From Polytrichum commune (taxonomy: Eukaryota > Streptophyta > Polytrichopsida > Polytrichales > Polytrichaceae), in the NCBI GenBank assembly GCA_950295325.1, contig OX485806.1:6512001-6572000 (forward strand): a stretch of 60,000 nt of DNA, given 5' to 3'. Below, in pieces: positions 46,313-57,860 of this stretch. A program made the position numbers and the translations under genes. Every line of letters begins with the position of its first letter. Positions within the stretch are counted from its first letter, which is position 1. The notes below the pieces were generated by a model. That model was not told the DNA's origin, did no database searches, and saw only the letters and a program-made list of their open reading frames with translations.

Positions 46313-48119
46313 GTCACGATAACTTTTCATTAGGGAAGAGGAGGGTACAAGGATGAAGATTATGGGAAAGTCCTGCGAAATGCCACCAACAACTTCCTTC
46401 ACTTTTCCACTAGGTAAGAGAAAATCGTCGCATTTTCAAGAGGCTTAAGAACGCGTGCAAAAAGCTCCCCAAAAGCTCAAGTGGTCGTAGTGCCTTTTTA
46501 TATTCATAAATTGGTTTTGCAAGAATGTGAGAATGTCAACTTTGTACTTGGTCATCGTTTTCTTTGTAGATAAGGTTAATAACTTCATTGGATAATGTTT
46601 CAACTTATGCAATATTTGATGACTACTAGACCACATCATGCACCCCCCCCCCCCGTGCTCCACAACAATAGGAAGAAATATCACAATTGCATATTCTTTC
46701 ACGTTAGTGGAAACATACCCAAAAGTCATGGTCATGCTCCCCTCCTTGGAGTATACTATATGACGTTTTCTTTTTCAAGTTTGGCACGTACAAGAGATCG
46801 TGTTTGTGAGGGTGGGAGGAAGATGTGAGGATGACCTAATGCAATCTTCAAATGAAAATGTCAATACAACACACGACGTGACTTGGAGCCTCTTTATCGT
46901 AAAGGCAATTGTCACCTTTTGGTCTTAGGGCAATGGGTGTACGATACAATTTGACACAACTACGGCAAGACAATGATGCATACTTGTGTGTCGAACTGAC
47001 ATGGAATATGAGGCTTACGAGATAGTTTATTAAGCTTATGATGTGTATGAAAGTCAAAATTCACTTGGTATATGAGACTAAAACGACATCTAGCAAAAGC
47101 TATTACAATGAGGGAGTGAAAATACGAGTCATTTGTCCTAATATTTATGAGATATATACACTTTATTTAACATATGCATTTTTTTTCATCAAACCAGTTG
47201 ACAAATACAATAATTATCAATGGTTCATTGTGTATGTTTGTCAATTAAAATTAGAAATTGTAAGTAATTTTAATTACATTTGTATGATGTTTTCTTGTTC
47301 ATAAAGGACTCCGTAGACTTTAAACAATTAAATTCCTCTCAAACACCTCTCTGGTGGATCATAAATATTATCAATAATCATTTAAAATTGTGTATAAGTT
47401 TCTTGGTGTCAGCATAACACTTTTGTAAATTTTGTCGGTCCATGTTGGGGCTTCTCCAAGCTGCTCCCTCAAGCCCGACTTGGGGTCATTGATTTGCCTT
47501 ATGACATGTACATTTGATGTTAAGGGAGAGAGAGAGAGAGAGAGTTTTGCCTATGGTGATGTGTTAGTTGAAATCTATTTTAGTAGGAGGGACATGATTG
47601 AAATTGATTATAGAAAATTTGGAAATGGATACACCTTGAATGGACGTTTGGGGGGGGGGGGGTTAGGGTCACTTCAACCCATGACCCCCCAAAATCCCAA
47701 GACCCAAAGGCAAGCCCCTAGGTTTTTGTAGTTAAGTTTTTGCTATGACTTAAAACAATAAACCCATGGAACTAAATCTCCAAGAAGATTGAGATAGTGT
47801 CTATAAGGGTTAATGTCACATTGGTTTAAGGATCACAATAACAATCTACGACTTTTCCTTTCTCATTCATTATTCATTATACTTTTTCTCCACTCTTATG
47901 GTTCATTTGTGCTTTGTTTGTCTTAAGTGATTCCATCCTATCTTCATGGAATTTTCTATCACTCTACGTCTCGACCTATTTCAGTCGTGAAGCTTAAAAA
48001 TTTGGCAATTTGTCAATGGCAATTTGTCAGGACATAGTTTGGGGTAATGTCTTTTTGTACCGCATAGTCTCGGAAATGCCATGAACAAAATTTGCAACAT
48101 TCTTTAATTAACTTCTTGT
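46313..48119. other. No gene recognised
   Basis: It contains 12 C (46643-46654), a (GA)n tract (47524-47544) and 13 G (47650-47662). Short overlapping ORFs only. Confidence 0.4.
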
Positions 48120-49260
48120 TAACAACTTACAATCATCATGCATGTCTTCGCATAACTCAAGTCACCAGCTTCATCTTCAATCATCTAGTGACTCATCTCA
48201 AGCAATCATCCACTTGTTAATATAAAATCAATACATCAACAGCTAGGCTATATCCTTTCCTTAAGGCTTTAGTCTGCTTTAAACTAATAATAACATGAAA
48301 ATGCTAAAGTCTTACTTTAGTAGGGTAATCTCTCCTTCTCGGGAAGGTAATGTCTTGGCAGCCTATAGCATGCCCCTAGTCCTTCCATGTCTTGCACTGG
48401 CAATTAGCCCAACTCTCTTTGTAGGCTCCTAGCTAATAGCCAATAAAATAACGACATTTGCCCAGGCGATGGCCCCTCTCTGTCAACCTCTCTTAGTAAA
48501 GGCTATCGCCCTCTCGGCTGGCTACTAAGCATCCCTCAGGGTTCTCTCAACCCTCTCTGAAGACTATGGCTCTCATCCATGTTTACTTGGCCAATTGCCT
48601 GCACTCACTGCTCTCGGCCAACTTGCCTAAATCTAAGATCATTGCTCGCTAAGCTCTTGCCTTCTTTTCAACATGCTGACATCACGCCTCAATTTCCTTC
48701 TTAGACTAATTTCTTTGCCACTTTCTGGCTTGCTATCATATTATTGCCACATATTGGCTTCGTCCTACCGTTACTCTCAAACACGTCTTGGCCACTCGGC
48801 CTCTTCAACTTCCCCCCGTCTGCGGGAGTACATTGGCCAATAGCCTTCTTGGAATATGGTCTCCCAGTTTCTCCCGACTCAAGACATCTTTCAACTCTTG
48901 GTCATATACTCAGTTTCTTTAGCCTCTTCCCACGACCGAGCATTCTTCTACCAATAGCCTTTCATGCTTCCTCTATGTCCACTCACACTTAATCAGTCAC
49001 AACTTACTCCGACGTAGACTCAACACCAACCTACTTGCATGTCTCGACTCACATGTATTATAGCAAACTACTTGCTCAGTTATGCACTCGCAGACATTGC
49101 TCACATACAAATGAAATCACATACTTCAAACTGCTTGTCTATTCTCACTACAGACAATTGCACAACATGACTTTACTCACAACTTAGACATGCTTTAGTA
49201 TTGAGCAAGACAAATAGAATTGGTGACACTATATACAACTTCTACTGTACTTCACATACA
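48120..49260. other. Pyrimidine-rich, G-poor block of unknown nature
   Basis: For over 1 kb the plus strand is visibly rich in C and T and poor in G, unlike both flanks. It contains many CTCTC, GGCCAA and TTGCC phrases. The only ORF (48744-48992, 82 codons) has no recognisable domain. It could be a solo LTR or an untranslated transcript region, but neither end gives a clear boundary. Confidence 0.35.
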
Positions 49261-51590
49261 AATGCCACACTGGCAAAGTTTTTTTTTAACACAATGCATT
49301 CTTTTTGAAACCCTAACTTATTGAGAGATTCAAAATTGACCACTTTTTTGTTTTAATGCTTTTTACCTTTCTTTTACATGGTTCACGTTGAAATTATTTA
49401 AAAACAATTTATCATGTGCCAACATCCGGGACTCGACTAATTCATCTAGGTTTTTTTTGTTAAATATATATATAATTGTAAAAGAATATTCTCACCCGAT
49501 TTGGTGAGAATATTTTCCCTTGGGAATTTTCAGATTTGCTTGGCACTATGCATCCTCAAAACTACATTGAGCATTTCTTTTCTTTTTAATTTTTTTTCCC
49601 TATTGAATAGCATGTTGTGATATACCTACCTATTTAAAAAGGGCCGAGCAACTTTGAGCACTCGTTTACTTTACGTTGCAAAGATCTATCATTGGAATCA
49701 TCATCTCATTGCCATTTAGCATAAATGTGACATAAGTGAAAGTCAATCATGTCATATGTGACAAGAATGGAGGCATAGGCATTGTAAGGGCTTTTAAAAA
49801 AGTCGCATTGGAGTCAAACATTGAAGTGCCAAGCCTCAAAGTTCCACAATTCAATTGGTAAAGTGACGCACAAAGGCTCTTTCAAATTTGACATCACCTC
49901 GTTACCCGTTTGATAGTAAGTTAAAGGTTTTTCACATCCGATGCCTGTCCATACCACCGTCCACATACGCACTATTATTTTATCCTTGGTGATAAAACTT
50001 GGACAATTGAAACTCTTAGAATAGTCATACCCCAATCCATGTAGTTAGATTATTTCTCAAACTCCCCAATCACCCTATGAATAATCACAAAGTGAATCAT
50101 AAGGTTTAGGCATGTTTCTGACAAAGTCTAGGCATAGAGATTTAGGAGTTAAATTGTGGCATGCATGGGTAGTAATTCCTTAGTGCTGCTGGTGATCTCA
50201 AGGGTTATCTTTTGTTGGAATAGTATTTGGGACAACCACCTCATGTCATTATTTGGGCCTCCCACTTGTCACGGAAATTCTTATTTATTTCAAGAATAGA
50301 TAGGCGCAAGTCCCATGATATTTTGCTTTGATTTGGAGGTAAACAATGCTTTGGACTAAATTTTTTTCCTCGCCAAAGGACACCGCAACTTAAGCAGGGG
50401 AGGCATACTTTCTTTTCGCACGTGTTGCTCATAGTAAGCATCAAATTTGCCTTCTTGCAATTGATTTTTTAAAATTTGTGCCCAAAAACAACAACATAGT
50501 AAGCATCAACTGTCTTCAGTAATTTGGGCATCATGTCAAAACAAACATGCTTCGAGGATGGTGTTCAAGTTTAATATCATGAGAGACACACATGATCGGA
50601 TCAATGCCAACTTTGATAAGACTTTGACCACATCTAGAATAGGCATCTAAACCCCAATTTTGGGAATTTGAATTCCTTTATCTATTTTTTAAAATTTTGC
50701 CACAATGTAATTGATCTATATATATGTAAAAATGTAGTTGTCACTTCACTCTTTTTGACCCTTTAATACCCACTCCCTTTGAGGCAAGCCTGCGCATTGT
50801 CGTATCCACATAACAAATGTTGATAACGGAAGAATAATGCATACTTGACTTATGTGTAAAGTCTTGGGATCAAAGTCCCCTTGACTTGGCTAAAACGTGA
50901 GTTTGAGAGCGTATTCATGAACCTACCAAACATTTTCTCAAGGCTTAGACTAACATGTTGTTATTGAAAACCGGATCTCTAGCTTGTCATACTAGGATGG
51001 GTGGGCCAAGCTAGCCTTGCATAAGTTTCAATCCGAGATTTAAGATAATAATTTGAGGATGAAGCGTTATGCTAGATTTAATAATTTTCTCAAAATGTAG
51101 GGGATGGCACATGGTTCAAGGAGTTTTGCCCAACTTTCAAAATTAGGTTCCAAAACACGGCAAGCTCTTTGAGGGACATTATGTGTAACTCTATTATTAT
51201 GCTGAAAATTTTGTGAGAATTGCTCCCACCCATGTGGAAATTGAATGTGGACATCCATTTTTTCAAACAAAATGAACCCATTTGCAGCCACCACAAACTC
51301 TCAACAAACATAATGAGATGATTTAGTTACCTTATGCCCACTTGAATTTCCACCTAATGGTAACTAATATACCTAAATAATTAGGATGCTTCAATTGAGG
51401 AGCTCTTTACCATATATTTTTGCAAGACGCCATCAAATCAATACATGTTTGTCCCTAAATGCAAAAGGACCGAATTGATGTTGTTTAATGAACTTTTGCA
51501 ATTTAATGACAACTGGTGGGAGAATGCACAAAAGGTGGATGAATGAGAAAGGATTTCTATTGTGGACATGACACATGTGAGCTTGCCCTT
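49261..51590. other. No gene recognised
   Basis: ATATTCTCACC then CGATTTGGTGAGAATAT at 49487-49513 is a short hairpin. ORFs at 49814, 50241 and 51067-51311 (all minus) are under 76 codons without domains. Confidence 0.4.
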
Positions 51591-52087
51591 AGGGCAGTAA
51601 GAAAATGACATAGATTATTTTAGGTCATGGTTGGAGGTCCATAGCCATGACCTTGAGAAATTCTAAAGCATTTTTTTAAGAACCTTGATCACGAGACATA
51701 GAGTAATGTGGACTTAGACACCGGGGGGGGGGAAAGTTGTTTTTGATGAAACTAAAACAAAGACATGCTAGAAGTAATATTTTGTGAAGATTGAATCATG
51801 TTAAAATATAAAATTTAAAAAATAATTATTGGCATAATTACCTTCACTTTTTTTGGTGAACAACCTATTTGTTTTTCTTACCGCAAGATGTTGGTGATTG
51901 CCAAATTTTTTTCATTTTTAGACATAAAGGATTCCATGTCACTTTCTCATCCACATTCTGACATTCTTACTCTTCTTTTTGGTGACCTTGTGTAAAACAA
52001 AGTTGAAACGCTACTAATTTTTCATCCAACAAGAGAGTCTAGGAAGTGGTGGTCACGGTTAATGATCACTAGTGTAAACATGCCCTG
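51591..52087 (-). mobile_element. Element M, copy 3 (inverted, degenerate)
   Basis: The reverse complement of about 51900-52085 reads CATGTTTACACTAGTGATCA then ACCACC, TGTTTTACACAAGGTCA and GATGAGAAAGTGACATG, matching the left half of copy 1 at 11560-11720. The right end CATGCCC is followed by TGA. A 10-G run lies inside at 51723-51732. Confidence 0.55.
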
Positions 52088-52088
52088 A

Positions 52089-52527
52089 GGGCCGCTTTAC
52101 ACACAGACAAAGAGCCATGACCATGAAAATCTAAGGGTCCTTAGAAAAGAGAAATCTAGTTTTACAAATTGGTGGGCCACTCAAGCATAATGTAAAGTAA
52201 AATTGGACCATGTTGAGGGATTGCAACATATGTGTGGGATTGGGCCCCTGCCATGGCAATATAAAAATTTTAGAAGCCAATGACAATTTATTTGATAGCC
52301 ACGGCCCCTAGTTTCACGTTAGACCCAACCTCTTTTTGAGAGGCCTAGCGCAATATCATGTAGATCATGAAACATTATCCACTTGCTGCCATGCAAGTTT
52401 CTCATCCACTCAAATCTTTTGTTGCGTCGGACCTTCAAAGTCAAGTGCAAAATGAACTTAGACTGCCTCCAGGTTCTTGATCAATCACATGAACCAAGGG
52501 ACCTCAACCTGTAGTGTAAAGTGTCCC
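52089..52527. mobile_element. Harbinger-like MITE, family 2, copy N1
   Basis: 439 bp. The left end GGGCCGCTTTACACACAGAC follows TGA (52086-52088). The right end (reverse complement GGGACACTTTACACTACAGG) precedes TTA (52528-52530). Interior blocks GATCATGAAACATTATCCA and TTCAAAGTCAAGTGCAAA resemble the other family-2 copies. Confidence 0.65.
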
Positions 52528-52585
52528 TTATGGAAAGTGAAACCAAACAAACAAACATCGAGTGTTGTTATGTTGTTCTTTTTTA

Positions 52586-52803
52586 TGGCCCTAACGCAAC
52601 ATCATGTAGATCATGAAACATTATCCACTTGTGGCATGTAAGACGCCATGTAAGTTTTTCATCCACTCAAATCTTTCGGTGCGTCGGACCTTCAAAGTCA
52701 AGTGCAAAGTGAACTTGGAATGCCTCCGGGTTCTCGATCAATCACAAAATTCACAAATCACATGCAAAAGGCCCTCAAGCTCAAGTGTAAAGTGCCCCTT
52801 ACG
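52586..52803. mobile_element. Family 2, copy N2 (5'-truncated)
   Basis: It repeats the right half of N1: CATCATGTAGATCATGAAAC, CATCCACTCAAATCTTT, GTGCGTCGGACCTTCAAAG, ending GTGTAAAGTGCCCC before TTA. The ORF 52613-52852 is a frame of this copy. Confidence 0.7.
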
Positions 52804-53055
52804 GAGAGTGAAACAAAACAAAACAAGACAAACAAATGATGAGTGTTGTTAAACATAGTGATGAGTGTGGATAAGTGACCGGGGAGATTTCTTGGGTATG
52901 ATTGGTCAAAATCCTAGTGTTTCCGAGTCCAACCAGGTACATGGTGTGGTCTTTCGGATTTCCTTTACTTATTCGAGGTATATTCCATAGATTCCTCTAA
53001 ATTGATCGGTAATTTCCGTGAAGTCTTGAACCTCGAACAATTTATATGTAACTAA

Positions 53056-54052
53056 GGGCCACTTCACATTATGGCCAAAGGTCGAGAGACTGTTGATTTT
53101 TACCAATTAGATAGCAAGACTTCAAGAATTCAGCCTCTCGACCCTTCACACTAGAGGCCAAAGTCCACAGGTTGTTGCTCTCCACAATGCCTACATGGCA
53201 ATACCTTTTGACCAAGGCGATAGACTCTCGAAGGAAGTTTGGGTCGGACAGGAATGGAAACCCAAACTATGGTCGAGAGGCCGTCGATATATATATAATA
53301 TCAAAAACTAACAAGATCTTCATTGTTAGATTGGAGGGATTGTTTTGGGTAGGGGATAAAGTGGGATGCTCCGGACAAATGCTATGGGTTTGGACTTTGG
53401 GCTTGACCTTTGGAAGCTTCACACTGTGCCCGGCCGAAGGTTCCAATTCCTATATTATACACTCTAAACTCCGTAGTATCACACTTGTGGCAACCAAAGT
53501 GCACGTGATATTACAAAGTCTTGTAGAGTTAACATGGATGCGTGATACTATAGAATTAGTGTAGCATGTGATGTTATGGAATAACACAACGGAGATTGGA
53601 CACTTTGAGTTCGTTCTCCCGTCACCTACACTAGTGTGGTCCACTCCACTTGGCCTTCCCGGGCGATGTGGCAGACACATGCACCAACATTCAGCAAGTG
53701 ACATAAGAAAAAGAAGAAGAAGAAGAAGAACGTGACACTCCACATGTTGACACATAGTGCAACGCGAGTGTTTAGGTTGACTTCTTGGGTGGTTTGCAAT
53801 AATGACAAAATTCATGATAGTAGGGACAGAAAGGTGACAATAAGGAGTGGGATTTGAACTAGGAACATCCGTTCCCTAGGGTTTCGAGATATTAGAGAGT
53901 ATGTGACACTACAAAGGTTGATATTACGGAAGTTAAGGTGTATTGGCTATCTATTTTCAACCCATTTCTTTGGACTCTCAACAAAGTTTGACCATTTCAT
54001 TCAATCCCCACGGCCTCTCGACTTGGACGGCCATATATAGTGTGAAGCGGCC
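53056..54052. mobile_element. Harbinger-like element Q (J family) with nested K element
   Basis: 997 bp. The left end GGGCCACTTCACATTATGG follows TAA (53053-53055). The right end (reverse complement GGCCGCTTCACACTATATAT) has lost its TAA. GGAAGTTTGGGTCG and GGTCGAGAGGCCG are shared with J at 11916-12299. Removing the nested K copy (53458-53942) leaves about 510 bp. Confidence 0.65.
53458..53942. mobile_element. Long-TIR MITE family K, copy 2
   Basis: 485 bp. The left end TACACTCTAAACTCCGTAGT then ATCA and the right end (reverse complement TACACCTTAACTTCCGTAAT then ATCA) pair over about 25 bp. The interior matches 8948-9270. It contains an (AAG)n tract near 53708-53730 and about 160 bp that copy 1 lacks. 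It lies wholly inside Q. Confidence 0.65.
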
Positions 54053-54529
54053 AATTCTCCCCATTCATTCACGAGTGTGAATAGAGAGATGTGGATATGG
54101 TGGTGACACATCCGTACTAGGGTGCACCTGGGGATATATTCGTTGTATAGTAGTAGTAGTAGTAGTATAGTAGTAGTAATAGTGGGAATAATAAAGAGGG
54201 GGCGAGTCATAAGGGTGTCAGTCAAGGTGTCACCTGGGACCAAGACCGGGCGCAGCCGGGCTCTGATTGGCTCATGCCAGTACGCATGGAACCTTCGAAG
54301 TTCGGCCTTTAAGTTAGAGTACCCAGCCGATGCAGGAGGGTTTTAAGTATCATCTTACACACTTACGGCCACGTTCAAGTACCACCTATCTACAAAGTCC
54401 ATAGCTTATTTATCCGTTTAACTCTCCCTCCCCCCCCCACGACCCCATCACATATACATACATACATATATATATATATAGTACTCCACTAATCATCCCA
54501 TTTTGCGAGGGTGGGCTAATTAAGTGTGC
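54053..54529. other. Microsatellites and TATA-like run before the 171-bp array
   Basis: (AGT)n occurs at 54147-54180, nine C at 54430-54438, then (CATA)n grading into (TA)n at 54457-54481. The (TA)n run ends about 50 bp before the first ATG of the array frame and could act as a TATA region, although it is also just a simple repeat. Confidence 0.5.
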
Positions 54530-55441
54530 ATGTTGGAGATTAGTGAAGGCGCTACTAGATTTCCTTACGTTATGAAATTAGTGCCATCAAATTATGACCT
54601 CAAGGGTTCGGGAGTCCTTAGTGTCAAAGTACCGGAAACTTTCAACTGCAAGCTCGTTTTAAGTTTCTTAGTGTTAATTAGGAGACGTCTCAGACAACAC
54701 CTCTTCGAACCCACAGACAACGCTACTAGATTTCCTTACGTTATGAAATTAGTGCCATCAAATTATGACCTCAAGGGTTCGGGAGTCCTTAGTGTCAAAG
54801 TACTGGAAACTTTCAACTGCAAGCTCGTTTTAAGTTTCTTAGTGTTAATTAGGAGACGTCTCAGACATCGCCTCTTCGAACCCACAGACAACGCTACTAG
54901 ATTTCCTCACGTTATGAAATTGGTGCTATCAAATTATGACCTCAGGGGTTCGGGAGTCCAAAGTGTCAAAATACCGGAAACTTTCAACTGCAGGCTCGTT
55001 TTAAGTTTCTTAGTGTTAATTAGGAGACGTTTCAGACATCGCCTCTTCGAACCCACATACAACGCTACTAGGTTTCCTCACGGTATGAAATTGGTGCCAT
55101 CAAATTATGACCTCAAGGGTTCGGGAGTCCAAAGTGTCAAAATACCGGAAACTTTCAACTGCAGGCTCGTTTTAAGTTTCTTAGTGTTAATTAGGAGACG
55201 TTTCAGACATCGCCTCTTCGAACCCACAGACAACGCTTCTAGATTTCCTTACATTATGAAATTGGTGCCATCAAATTATGACCTCAAGAGTTCGGGAGGC
55301 CTAAGTGTCAAAGTACCGGAAACTTTCAACTGCAAGCTCGTTTTAAATTTCTTAGTGTTAATTAGGAGACGTCTGAGAGAACGCCTCTTCGAACCGGCCA
55401 GGGAAAAAAACAAGATATGCACTCTACGAACATATATATGA
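54530..55441 (+). CDS. Open frame across a tandem array (57-residue repeats)
   Basis: The first ATG is at 54530 and the frame stays open to TGA at 55439-55441, about 303 residues. It consists of five 57-residue repeats plus short ends. Each repeat contains RFP(Y/H), MKLVPSNYDL, a hydrophobic CKLVLSFLVLI stretch of about 11 residues, then a basic RRRLR block and FEP. I know no family with this repeat. Comparing the five copies codon by codon, 18 codons vary and 16 of them change the residue, which is about what unselected DNA would give. The other two frames on this strand stop within each unit. A (TA)n run lies about 50 bp upstream. Most likely this is a tandem array that happens to be open in one frame; expression as protein is possible but unsupported. 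Confidence 0.3.
   Translation: MLEISEGATRFPYVMKLVPSNYDLKGSGVLSVKVPETFNCKLVLSFLVLIRRRLRQHLFEPTDNATRFPYVMKLVPSNYDLKGSGVLSVKVLETFNCKLVLSFLVLIRRRLRHRLFEPTDNATRFPHVMKLVLSNYDLRGSGVQSVKIPETFNCRLVLSFLVLIRRRFRHRLFEPTYNATRFPHGMKLVPSNYDLKGSGVQSVKIPETFNCRLVLSFLVLIRRRFRHRLFEPTDNASRFPYIMKLVPSNYDLKSSGGLSVKVPETFNCKLVLNFLVLIRRRLRERLFEPAREKNKICTLRTYI
54551..55394 (+). repeat. Five-copy 171-bp tandem array
   Basis: Units start at 54551, 54722, 54893, 55064 and 55235 with GCT(A/T)CTAG(A/G)TTTCCT, exactly 171 bp apart with no indels. Copies 1 and 2 are closest to each other, 3 and 4 form a second pair, and copy 5 is the most diverged and loses its last ~12 bp. This pattern suggests stepwise duplication. Confidence 0.97.
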
Positions 55442-55954
55442 GAGCACGCACCGTCTTTGGGATCTTTGGTGAATGAGCATGCATAAAAGTTGTTCATGAA
55501 GTTAATGACGCTTAGTTTGCACTAGTTTTGAGATTTGGCAAAACAGTGGGTGGGTGTCGTGGGGATTAGTAGAAGTACCATGCATGCGCACTAAATTGGG
55601 ACACCCAGTGTACTAGCTTGCTTTATTACTTATTTATCCCTGCCAAGTTTCAATGGTACCTTTGAAAAATCCCACTCGAAGTACTTGGCACTCTCGGGAC
55701 TGGGACGCGTGCCAGCTCAGCTTTTTTACAAGGGCCAGCTGGTCCAGCTGGCTGATGGGCGGCTGTTGACACTGACCCCCGCTAACCCACCCACCCCAAG
55801 TGACTGCACTTGGCCACTTGTGGCAAATTAAAAGCATAGTTTTAGTATGTTAATTACGCTTCACGACATCTTCAAAGGACTCCAACTCCTATCTATCTAT
55901 CTATCTATCTATCCAAGTGAAAGCGGCCCAACTAGGGTACACCGCACATGGTAC
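55442..55954. other. No gene recognised; (TATC)n
   Basis: A (TATC)n microsatellite lies at 55890-55913. An ORF on the minus strand (55634-55837) has no domain. Confidence 0.5.
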
Positions 55955-55957
55955 TTA

Positions 55958-56444
55958 GGGCCACTTCACACACGGACCGTGAAATTGTGAGAGCCCACAA
56001 GAAAGTGTCCAAAGGCGTCCCAACACCACCTCCCAAATCATGTAGTGTGGTCACGGACCCTCCAGTGTAGTGTGAAGTCATGTGTGACTGGGCCCTCAAC
56101 CAAATGCTATTTCAATGAATTTCTTTTCGTGTGGGTTCTCATGCATGATAGAATAGAATAAATCGACGGTTGTGAGTGTTCGGAGTGCCATGGTCTCCTG
56201 GTTTTGTGTTAGGCCTTCCTCCAAGAGGTGGTTTTTGAAAATAGTGCAGGTGACCATGTAACATGATTCATTCGATGTCATGTAGGGAATCCATGTAGAC
56301 TTTACATCCATCTTGCATTCACATACTCCGTCGGTCCCTCAAACGTAGTGTGAAGCGAACTTGGACCGGCTCCGCCTTTTCCACCAATGAGGGTGCTTGA
56401 AGTGCAATGATCACGGGATCTCAACCTCATATGTGAAGCGGCCC
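55958..56444 (-). mobile_element. Tourist-like MITE, family 1, copy E (inverted)
   Basis: 487 bp, inverted like copy D. The left end GGGCCACTTCACACACGG follows TTA (55955-55957). The right end, reverse-complemented, is GGGCCGCTTCACATATGAG, followed by TTTA. Compared with D it has a short deletion after the left end. Confidence 0.85.
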
Positions 56445-56448
56445 TTTA

Positions 56449-56787
56449 GGACCACTTCACACATGAGCCCATGGCCGTGACCATGTAATTGTGAGGGCCC
56501 TTGAATCTGTCCCAAAGGTCATATTGGTTGTTTAATTGACATGGCATGTCGGAATTTGCATCAGGCTTGTCTCTTGGAGGTGGGTTTGATGCAAATTCAA
56601 GTAGACCATGAAACATTATTTACAGTTTGTCATGTAGAAATTTATCTAGACTTTCCGTCCATGATAACTTCTTCGGGCCTTGAGGTCTTCATCTTTTAGT
56701 GTGAAATGAACTTGAACGGTCTCGACCACTGAGAGATTTCATACTGCAATTGTCATGGGCCATTCAGTCTCGTGTGTGGAGTGGCCC
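56449..56787. mobile_element. Harbinger-like MITE, family 2, copy F
   Basis: 339 bp. The left end GGACCACTTCACACATGAG and right end (reverse complement GGGCCACTCCACACACGAG) are flanked by TTA on both sides (56446-56448, 56788-56790). It starts four bases after copy E ends. This is the cleanest copy of family 2 in the window. Confidence 0.85.
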
Positions 56788-56790
56788 TTA

Positions 56791-57505
56791 AGTGTTATGT
56801 ACATTATTGGTGAATGGTTTAAACTAGATGCCTTGAGGGTTTGATACACTAAATATTGTATCTAGTGTCACCAATTGTATTTTGTCTTCCTCAAATCAAT
56901 TGTAAACCATCCGTGTAGTGTCATCAATACTACATGTAAAGCTAACATCATTTGTCATTCCGGGTAAGACAATTTGGGTGTTCTAGAGTTATGACGATGT
57001 TGCATTTACTATCACTTCCTGTGTGAATTTTCATCCAGATTTCAATCACTCATGACAACACTTCATTACAAAAATGTTAGGGTGCAACATATCCCAAAAC
57101 TTTGTTTGAATGAACTAAAAGCAAGTTGGGATGACAGAAGTTGTAAACTTATTCATATTAAGTGTCATTAATAAAAGTTACCACAATGACATGAAATACC
57201 ATATGACACAAAATACAATATTTAGTGTAGTGTCACGTCCATTAATTGTCATGATGACACTATTTGTCAACACAAATAATGTTTTGTAATGCACAACTAG
57301 TTATGGTATGATATTTAGTGCACCCTGCTGGAGTCCTTAAGATGATTGATTTGCCATTTAATACCCAAGAGGAAGATATTGTTAACTAAACCAATGCCAA
57401 GTGTCATCATTGTGTTTACCATTTGTCTGCAAGAAGAAGATAGCACTGAGCATATTGATGACAAGTGTCATGTGTGTACACTTATAATCAACTTGATGAT
57501 CATTA
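56791..57505. other. No gene recognised
   Basis: Recurrent short phrases AATA(T/C)TGTAT(C/T)TAGTGT and AGTGTCA occur in both orientations (56850, 57220), so a decayed palindromic element is possible. No ORF of note. Confidence 0.4.
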
Positions 57506-57590
57506 TGTAACCTATGCATAGGCCTCATAATATTATTGACCATGACCGGTGTGTAACCTAGGGATAGACCTCATAATATTATTGACCATG
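57506..57590. repeat. Tandem duplication, 47-bp period
   Basis: GTAACCTA then GCATAGGCC, TCATAATATTATTGACCATG occurs at 57506 and 57553 with small differences. A third GTAACCTAGCATGGGCCTAG lies at 57709. Confidence 0.8.
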
Positions 57591-57860
57591 CTAGTAGCCT
57601 AATGCTAAGATATTAGTAAGCACACTAATAACGCCAAGTGACACCAAATGTCATGTCTAACACCATGTGCCATTGGTTACACTAATGGTGCAGTTGTCTG
57701 CCATAAATGTAACCTAGCATGGGCCTAGCATAGGTCTCGTAATAGGATAAGTGACACTATTACACATATGATACCAAAATTCATGAATGATGTAGTACTT
57801 CTTGCAAAGATTGCAAATAGGGGGGCAAAGACTTCACACCTTTTATAGCCCATTAGCTAG

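Noticed and set aside
54551-55394. Alpha-satellite identity because of the 171-bp period
   Set aside because: Only the length agrees. The sequence is unrelated as far as I can tell, and there are only five units.
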